Assembly (NCBI GenBank): GCA_024278155.1
Contig: JAJRTT010000349.1
Coordinates: 1-5,288, forward strand
Length of the DNA: 5,288 nt
Direction: 5' to 3'
Source: Bacteroidota bacterium
GTDB lineage: Bacteria; Bacteroidota; Bacteroidia; Bacteroidales; JAADJA01
Made by a program: the position numbers and the translations under genes. How positions within the stretch are numbered: the first letter of the stretch is position 1; each line of letters starts with the position of its first letter. Below the pieces are notes generated by a model, which made no database searches, was not told the DNA's origin, and was given only the letters and a program-made list of their open reading frames with translations. Below, in pieces: positions 1 through 4,479 of this stretch.

Positions 1-130
1 CCACCCGGCGTAGTCAGAGACTACGCCGGGGATTCTTCGGTTAGGGCTTCCTAATTCTCAGCGTAGTCTCCCCTCTCTCAGCATAGTCTCCCGACTACGC
101 TGAGCGGTGTTCAAATCTCCCGATTTACAC
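1..130 (+). repeat. REP/BIME-like compound hairpin repeat, copy 1
   Basis: This copy contains three consecutive hairpins. Hairpin A is a perfect 12-bp stem (4-15 with 19-30, loop AGA). A 26-nt spacer (31-56) is identical in copy 2. Hairpin B has 5' arm CTCAGCATAGTC (77-88), loop TCCC and 3' arm GACTACGCTGAG (93-104), with one A-C mismatch. A second 5' arm, CTCAGCGTAGTC, sits 20 nt upstream at 57-68 and pairs perfectly with the same 3' arm, so 20 nt look duplicated here. Hairpin C is centred on AAATC-TCCC-GATTT (113-126) with outer pairs running to 130. Positions 1-72 match 737-808 with a single difference. The left end of the unit (the CAATC-GATTG element seen in the other copies) would lie outside the window. 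The downstream transposase stop codon begins where hairpin C ends. Confidence 0.85.
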
Positions 131-678
131 TATTCAATTAAATCAATCTCCATCAAACAGTTGACGCTTTCGCAATAGTTTCCGGCACTGCTATAAAGAT
201 AATCTTCCGGGTTTACGACAATTCCGGCCTTTACCGGGTTTTGGTGGATATAATTTAAACGTTGTTCCATCATCTTGCTTGAAGTCAGTTCAACCGCATG
301 GTTCTCATGTGTCCAAAACTGGTAATTTGAATTGCGTTTGTGTTTTCGGGCAGCAAAGGCCATTTCGCTCAGCAACCACTTCTTACGGCTTTCATTGCCA
401 TTTTCAATCCGGTCAATTATTTGGGTCGCGGTATATTTTTTCATGTCCCGGATCGTGTCGGAAAGTTTTGCGTTTTTCGATTGCAGGATCAAATGAACAT
501 GATTGGACATAATCACATATCCATAAACTTCGAGCTGCTTGTTCTTTCTGCAAAAAACCAGTGAATCGATAAAAACATCGCGATAATCCCTACGGGTAAA
601 AATATCCAACCAAAATACAACCTGGAACGTGAGGAAATACATGGCACTTTGATCTTTTATTTGATATGCTTCTGGCAT
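130..678 (-). CDS. REP-associated tyrosine transposase (RAYT, Y1/HUH family)
   Basis: This 182-residue protein belongs to the single-strand-DNA Y1 transposase family (the COG1943 type) that mobilises or processes REP hairpin sequences. The HUH metal-binding motif is H60-V-H62 within VIMSNHVHLIL. The likely catalytic tyrosine is Y82 in DMKKYTATQI, on the helix after the HUH strand. The C-terminal family signature LNYIHQNPVKAGIV (141-154) followed by EDYLYSSAGNY (158-168) is intact, as is WTHENHAVEL (122-131). The length is normal and no frame is broken, so it is probably functional. The ATG at 676-678 leads directly into the conserved YFLTFQVV strand and has no Shine-Dalgarno, as usual in Bacteroidota. 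A weak promoter may lie just upstream (TTTG at 723-726 and TAAATTCG at 698-705, spacing 17, both minus strand); this is tentative. The gene sits between two direct copies of a compound hairpin repeat, which are its probable substrates (inference from the family). The TAG stop touches hairpin C of copy 1. Confidence 0.93.
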   Translation of the reverse strand: MPEAYQIKDQSAMYFLTFQVVFWLDIFTRRDYRDVFIDSLVFCRKNKQLEVYGYVIMSNHVHLILQSKNAKLSDTIRDMKKYTATQIIDRIENGNESRKKWLLSEMAFAARKHKRNSNYQFWTHENHAVELTSSKMMEQRLNYIHQNPVKAGIVVNPEDYLYSSAGNYCESVNCLMEIDLIE

Positions 679-718
679 CGTATTGAATTTTAAGCAACGA
701 ATTTACGAAATAATATAT

Positions 719-845
719 CAATCAAAGATTGAAACACCACCCGGCGTAGTCAGAGACTTCGCCGGGGATTCTTCGGTTAGGGCTTCCTAATTCTCAGCGT
801 AGTCTCCCGACTACGCTGAGTGAAGTGCAAATCTCCCGATTTGCA
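719..845 (+). repeat. REP/BIME-like compound hairpin repeat, copy 2
   Basis: This is the most complete unit. It begins with a small palindrome D (CAATC 719-723, AAA, GATTG 727-731). Hairpin A follows (740-751 with 755-766, loop AGA, one T-T mismatch at 747/759), then the 26-nt spacer at 767-792, which is identical to copy 1. Hairpin B is a perfect 12-bp stem (793-804 with 809-820, loop TCCC). Hairpin C is a perfect 8-bp stem, TGCAAATC-TCCC-GATTTGCA (826-845). D and C resemble each other in inverted orientation, giving the unit imperfect terminal inverted repeats. The stretch after it, 846-949, is AT-rich, and I see no gene or clear structure in it. Confidence 0.87.
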
Positions 846-949
846 TTGTTCATGCATAGCAACAGTTCCCTTCAGAATAATCAAATTCGTACAATTGCTT
901 TGATTATTGTATTTGCTTTTTTCGATTACAATTTCACAAAACGACTTCT

Positions 950-1024
950 CAATCGGAGATTGAAACACCACTCGGCGTAGTCAGAGACTACGCCGAGGAT
1001 TTGGACTGCGCCGGGAATTAGGAA
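950..1024 (+). repeat. REP/BIME-like repeat, copy 3 (truncated and rearranged)
   Basis: The unit starts with palindrome D (CAATC-GGA-GATTG, 950-962) and the conserved AAACACCAC. A perfect 12-bp hairpin A follows (971-982 with 986-997, loop AGA). Here the second base pair of the stem is T-A instead of C-G, changed on both sides, so pairing is preserved. The spacer and hairpins B and C are missing. Instead there is a lone arm GACTGCGCCGGG (1004-1015), close to the hairpin A 3' arm. It is followed by GAATTAGGAA (1015-1024), the reverse complement of the TTCCTAATTC found in the spacer of copies 1 and 2. This looks like a degraded or recombined unit. Confidence 0.75.
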
Positions 1025-1063
1025 ACAAGTACATTTCAACAAAAATCAAATCCTTTAAGTACT

Positions 1064-1132
1064 CCCCACATTTCGACAGGCTCAATGTGACCTGTAAAGG
1101 ACCCCACAAATTTCGACAGGCTCAATGTGACC
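1064..1132. repeat. Tandem pair of short dispersed-type repeats
   Basis: TTTCGACAGGCTCAATGTGA followed by CC occurs at 1071-1092 and again, identical, at 1111-1132, a 40-nt period; CCCCACA precedes both (1064-1070 and 1102-1108). In the first copy CACATT (1067-1072) and AATGTG (1084-1089) form a 6-bp stem with an 11-nt loop. The second copy has two extra A residues in the left arm. Sequences of the TTCGACA(A/G)GCTCA type are, as I recall, frequent intergenic repeats in bacteria; that is general knowledge and was not searched. Lying just past the uvrA stop, the pair could fold in the 3' end of that transcript, but no U-tract follows, so I do not call a terminator. Confidence 0.7.
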
Positions 1133-1151
1133 AAAACAACTTAGTCTATGA

Positions 1152-3974
1152 CTATTTCAGCACCTTCCCCAAATATTCCCCCGTAAAACTATCCTTGCAT
1201 TTTGCCACTTCTTCGGGTGTGCCTTGGCAAATGATGTAGCCGCCGAGTTCACCACCTTCGGGGCCCAGGTCGATTACATAATCAGCAACTTTAATCACTT
1301 CCATATTGTGTTCGATAACGATGATGGTGTTCCCTTTGTCAACCAGTTTTTGCAAGACCTGTAACAATACGTTCACATCCTCAAAATGCAATCCCGTTGT
1401 GGGTTCGTCAAGGATGTACATGGTTTTACCGGTATCGCGCTTGGCGAGTTCGGCAGCCAGTTTTACGCGCTGTGCCTCGCCCCCGGAAATGGTAGTGGAT
1501 TGCTGCCCAAGGGTGATGTAACCAAGCCCAACGTCCTGAAGGGTCTTTATCTTTTGGATAATGGACGGTATGTTTTCAAAAAAGCCCACCGCCTGGTTGA
1601 TGGTCATTTCCAACACATCATTGATGGACTTCCCTTTGTAACGTACCTCCAGCGTTTCACGGTTATAGCGTTTTCCCTGGCACTCTTCGCAATGGACATG
1701 CACATCGGGCAAAAAATTCATTTCGATAATGCGGATACCGGCGCCTTTGCAGGTTTAGCAGCGGCCACCTTTCACATTAAAGGAAAAGCGTCCGGGTTTA
1801 TAACCTCGGATTTTTGATTCGGGCAACTGTGCATACAGCTTTCGAATTTCATCAAAAACCTTGGTATAAGTTGCCGGATTGGAACGTGGCGTACGCCCAA
1901 TGGGCGATTGGTCGATATCAATAACCTTGTCGATATTCCGGATGCCGTCGATTTTTTTGTAAGGCAACGGTTTTTTCACGGAACGGTAAAAATGGCTGCT
2001 CAATATTGGGTAAAGAGTTTCGTTTATAAGGGATGATTTCCCGCTTCCCGAAACCCCGGTTATGCAAACCAATTTCCCAAGGGGAATGACAACATCCACA
2101 TTTTTCAGGTTGTTCCCTGTTGCGCCCGACAGTTTGATGCTTTTACCATTTCCTTTCCTCCTTTTTTTGGGAATTGCGATTTTTCTTGCCCCGCTCAGAT
2201 ATTCACAGGTAATGGTCTTGCAGTCCATCATTTGTGAAGGGATGCCGGCAGCCACGATTTCACCGCCATGTGCACCCGCACCGGGGCCAATATCCACCAC
2301 ATAATCGGCAGCAAGAATGGTTTCTTCATCGTGTTCCACAACGATAACCGAATTGCCAATGTCCCGAAGGTCCTGCAAGGATTTGATCAGTTTCAGGTTA
2401 TCCCGTTGGTGAAGTCCAATGCTGGGCTCATCCAGAATATAAAGGACACTTGTTAACTGCGAACCAATTTGGGTCGCAAGCCGGATCCTTTGCGATTCGC
2501 CACCGGAAAGGCTTCGTGCCGGACGGTTGAGGGCAAGGTAATTCAGGCCCACATCCAACAAAAAGCCTATCCTGAGTTTTATCTCGCGAATAATCTCATG
2601 GGCAATATGCTTTTTCCGTTCACCAATATTTTCCTCAATTTTAGAAATCCATTCCCCAAGACGGTTCAGGTCGTTATTGGCCAGTTCCGAAATGTTTTTA
2701 TCTGCAATTTTAAAATGAAGGGATTCCTTCTTCAAACGTGCACCATGACATTCAGGGCATTCGATATGGTTCATGAAATTCCGGGCCCATTTTTTTATGC
2801 TGGCAGAGGTGGTTTCCTCATACTGGTTGGTGATAAAATTGAAGATGCCCTCAAAGTTCAAGGTATATGTGGAGGTAACGCCGAGGTATTCCTTCTGAAT
2901 ATGGTACTCCTCGGTGGAACCATATAAAATCGTGTCCAAAGCTTCTTTGGGAATATCCTTTACGGGCGTGGTTAAATTGAAACCATGTTTTTCGCCAATG
3001 GCCTCCATCTGATGGAAGATCCAATTGTTCTTGTATTCGCCAATGGGCGCAATCCCACCCTTTTTAATGCTTAGGGATTTATCGGGGAAAATCTTGTCAA
3101 GGGCAATCTCGGAAATATTCCCAAGGCCGTTGCATCTCGGACAAGCGCCATAGGGCGAATTAAAGGAAAAGGTATTGGGTTCCGGCTCGTTATAGGAAAT
3201 ACCCGAAGTGGGGCACATGAGCAAGCGGCTGAAATGCTTGGCCTCCTTGCTTTCATGATCCAGGATCATCACTGAGCCTTTTCCGTATTTCATCCCAAGC
3301 TGTACCGATTGCACCAAACGTTTATTGGTATCCGGAGTCACTTTTAACTGATCCACTACCAACTCGATATCGTGCACTTTATAGCGGTCAACCGTCAAAC
3401 CAAATTCCAGTTCGTTTATTTCCCCATCGATCCGGACTTTCAGGAAACCTTGTTTTCGGAATTGCTCAAAAAGCTCCCGGTAATGGCCTTTCCTCCCTTT
3501 AACGACCGGGGACAACACAAGGACTTTCCGTTCATCGTACTCCTTGTTTATCAGTTCGATGATCTGGTTTTCGGTGTAACGTACCATTTTCTCGCCCGTC
3601 TGGTGCGAATAGGCATCGGCGACCCTTGCATAAAGCAAACGGAGGAAATCATAAATTTCGGTAATAGTCCCAACCGTGGAACGTGGATTGCGGTTCACCG
3701 ATTTTTGTTCGATGCTGATAACCGGGCTCAGGCCGCTTATTTTGTCCACATCGGGCCGTTCAAGGTTGCCTATGAACTGGCGGGCATAGGCCGAAAAGGT
3801 TTCCATATACCTGCGCTGCCCCTCGGCATAAATGGTATCGAAAGCGAGGGAGGATTTCCCGCTACCGCTCAAACCGGTAATCACTACCAGTTTATTCCGT
3901 GGGATTTTAAGGTCGATGTTTTTCAGGTTATGCGCCCTTGCACCATAAATCTCCAGGAATTCGGTATTGGACAT
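1152..3974 (-). pseudogene. uvrA: uvrA, excinuclease ABC subunit A, interrupted by an in-frame stop
   Basis: UvrA is the ATPase that scans DNA for damage and loads UvrB in nucleotide excision repair. Starting at the ATG at 3972-3974 the frame has 940 codons, the usual UvrA length. Domain order is intact: Walker A1 GLSGSGKS (34-41), the UvrB- and DNA-binding insertions, signature LSGGESQR (489-496), Walker B1 ILDEPS (D515, E516) and H548. The second half has Walker A2 GVSGSGKS (640-647), zinc-finger cysteines C739, C742, C762 and C765, signature ISGGEAQR (829-836), Walker B2 ILDEPT (D856, E857) and H889. Codon 740, normally Glu in the GGRCE motif, is TAA (1755-1757). The product would end at residue 739, losing the second ATPase signature and Walker B. 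The frame continues unchanged to TAG at 1152-1154; an ATG at codon 752 (1721) opens a 189-residue tail. No other damage is visible, so this is a recent mutation or a sequence error. A TTG start at 4040 is rejected because it lies inside the promoter. Confidence 0.93.
1755..1757 (-). other. Premature TAA at uvrA codon 740
   Basis: The reading frame runs GGT GGC CGC TGC TAA ACC TGC AAA GGC (Gly-Gly-Arg-Cys-stop-Thr-Cys-Lys-Gly). The family has Glu between the first zinc cysteine and the next residue, so one change from GAA to TAA explains it (G to T on the coding strand, C to A at position 1757 of the given strand). Frame and spacing of the zinc finger (C-x2-C-x19-C-x2-C) are otherwise exact, which rules out a nearby indel. 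Whether the base is real cannot be judged from one sequence. Confidence 0.9.
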
Positions 3975-4037
3975 ATTTGATTTTTTGTTTGATATTTGAT
4001 TTACTTTTTCCAAGAATTTCAATAAAAAATGAATCTG

Positions 4038-4045
4038 CAAAAGTA
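4038..4045 (-). promoter_or_regulatory. Bacteroidota -7 promoter element for uvrA
   Basis: On the minus strand these bases read TACTTTTG, an exact match to the TAnnTTTG -7 element used by the Bacteroidota primary sigma factor. It lies about 64 nt upstream of the uvrA ATG at 3974, so transcription would begin near 4030. No good TTTG -33 box is present at the expected distance; only TTTC occurs roughly 22 nt upstream. The element places the start of transcription downstream of the TTG at 4040, which supports the 3974 ATG. The leader (about 3975-4030) is AT-rich with no Shine-Dalgarno. Confidence 0.55.
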
Positions 4046-4130
4046 CTGCGATTTTTGGTGGGGATTGAAAAAGGAGGAAACAAAATTTTGGAACAATAAG
4101 GCATTACAAATTAAACTTCACAACACCTAC

Positions 4131-4158
4131 CCACATGGAGGAAGCGTCCACGCTTGTG
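4131..4158 (+). repeat. 28-nt direct repeat, copy 1
   Basis: The unit is CCACATGGA, two variable bases (GG here), then AAGCGTCCACGCTTGTG. It is the same as 4337-4364 except for the two variable bases. The right part is itself a 6-bp palindrome around CC. About 8 nt after the unit comes CACATTCATCGGATGA (4166-4181), which recurs at 4423-4438 with a single G/C change at the palindrome centre. Confidence 0.85.
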
Positions 4159-4194
4159 AAGATAGCACATTCATCGGATGAGTAAATTACCGTT

Positions 4195-4218
4195 CATGTT
4201 GGTGACAACACCAACATG
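4195..4218. repeat. 10-bp GTTGGTG hairpin, first
   Basis: CATGTTGGTG (4195-4204) and CACCAACATG (4209-4218) form a perfect 10-bp stem with loop ACAA. The inner seven pairs are the same as in the hairpin at 4303-4326. The outer three pairs and the loop differ while full pairing is kept. Confidence 0.85.
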
Positions 4219-4248
4219 GGGCAGGGCATAATCATCATGTGGAGTGCA

Positions 4249-4270
4249 CAATTAGCGTGGACGCTAATTG
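4249..4270. repeat. AGCGTGGACGCT palindrome, central copy
   Basis: CAATTAGCGT (4249-4258), GG, ACGCTAATTG (4261-4270) is a perfect 10-bp inverted repeat with a 2-nt centre. The inner five pairs (AGCGT/ACGCT) match the other palindromes at 4142-4155, 4347-4362 and 4382-4397. The outer pairs are different, yet still complementary. Confidence 0.83.
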
Positions 4271-4302
4271 CATATAAATCTAAGCAGGAATCATGACTGC
4301 TG

Positions 4303-4326
4303 CCCGTTGGTGTTATCACCAACGGG
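4303..4326. repeat. 10-bp GTTGGTG hairpin, second
   Basis: CCCGTTGGTG (4303-4312) and CACCAACGGG (4317-4326) form a perfect 10-bp stem with loop TTAT. It pairs with the hairpin at 4195-4218 as the second member of the family, on the other side of the central palindrome at a similar distance. No T-run follows on either strand, so it does not look like a Rho-independent terminator. Confidence 0.85.
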
Positions 4327-4336
4327 AATCCTCAAA

Positions 4337-4364
4337 CCACATGGAACAAGCGTCCACGCTTGTG
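4337..4364 (+). repeat. 28-nt direct repeat, copy 2
   Basis: This is the second copy of the unit at 4131-4158, with AC in the variable position. Its palindromic part extends to CAAGCGT-CC-ACGCTTG (4347-4362) and is the left arm of the larger inverted repeat that ends at 4397. Confidence 0.85.
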
Positions 4365-4397
4365 TCTGGGACAGAAAACCGCAAGCGTGGACGCTTG
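4347..4397. repeat. 16-bp inverted repeat of self-palindromic arms, with GTAG
   Basis: CAAGCGTCCACGCTTG (4347-4362) and CAAGCGTGGACGCTTG (4382-4397) are exact reverse complements separated by 19 nt, and each arm is also a 7-bp palindrome. The DNA can therefore form one long hairpin or two small ones. The right arm is followed by CTAC (4398-4401), so on the minus strand it reads GTAG directly followed by the palindrome. That is the layout of classical REP sequences recognised by RAYT enzymes (family knowledge). No RAYT in this window is next to it. Confidence 0.82.
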
Positions 4398-4408
4398 CTA
4401 CATCTCGG

Positions 4409-4457
4409 GAATGTGAACGTAACACATTCATCCGATGATCCCGATTATGAATAATCG
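4409..4457. repeat. Adjacent hairpins downstream of the LiaF-like gene
   Basis: GAATGTG (4409-4415) pairs with CACATTC (4423-4429) around AACGTAA. CGATTAT (4442-4448) pairs with ATAATCG (4451-4457) around GA. The second hairpin is followed on the plus strand by a T-rich stretch (4459-4475). No plus-strand gene reads into it, and on the minus strand, where the LiaF-like gene ends at 4480, no T-run follows. I therefore do not call a terminator. Confidence 0.5.
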
Positions 4458-4479
4458 CATTTTGTTTGGGTTTTTAAGA

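Larger units (their letters stand above)
4131..4443. repeat. Palindrome cluster, second REP/BIME-like repeat family
   Basis: This intergenic region upstream of uvrA has no credible gene and is packed with palindromes. In order they are: AAGCGT-CC-ACGCTT (4142-4155); TCATC-G-GATGA (4171-4181); a 10-bp GTTGGTG hairpin (4195-4218); a 10-bp AGCGTGGACGCT palindrome (4249-4270); a second GTTGGTG hairpin (4303-4326); CAAGCGTCCACGCTTG (4347-4362); its reverse complement CAAGCGTGGACGCTTG (4382-4397); a GAATGTG/CACATTC hairpin (4409-4429); and TCATC-C-GATGA (4428-4438). The order is nearly mirror-symmetric about 4260 for the first six. The family shares no sequence with the GTAGTC repeats at 1-1024. 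It resembles an intergenic BIME or a small non-autonomous element. Confidence 0.8.

Noticed and set aside
777..971. 64-codon minus-strand open frame between repeat copies 2 and 3
   Set aside because: It is made mostly of repeat sequence (hairpins B, C and D) and AT-rich spacer, shows no family resemblance, and its ends coincide with hairpins. It is not a credible gene.
1..1024. Possible CRISPR array from the spaced repeats
   Set aside because: The repeat units are about 120 bp with internal hairpins, their spacing is irregular (hundreds of bp), one interval holds a transposase gene, and there is no cas gene.
1142..1154. TAGTC-TAT-GACTA palindrome at the uvrA stop, similar to the tip of the REP hairpins
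   Set aside because: It is only 5 bp long, includes the stop codon, and has none of the outer stem or flanking sequence of the REP units, so a chance match is likely.
1755..1757. Alternative genetic code or programmed recoding of UAA
   Set aside because: UAA serves nowhere else here as a sense codon, and the other frames end in normal TAG or TAA stops. No recoding structure is evident next to the codon. A point mutation or sequence error is simpler.
3372..3980. 202-codon plus-strand open frame
   Set aside because: It lies wholly opposite the conserved N-terminal half of uvrA, and its translation has no recognisable domain. It is a shadow of the real gene, as are the other plus-strand frames over uvrA and the LiaF-like gene.
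3975..4040. 22-codon N-terminal extension of UvrA from a TTG start
   Set aside because: The TTG overlaps the TACTTTTG promoter element, so it would be upstream of the transcript start. The extension is unlike UvrA, and the family's conserved N-terminus begins right after the ATG at 3974.
4442..4475. Rho-independent terminator (CGATTAT/ATAATCG stem with a T-rich tail)
   Set aside because: The T-rich side is on the plus strand, but the only gene ending here, the LiaF-like gene, is on the minus strand. The stem is also AT-rich and weak.
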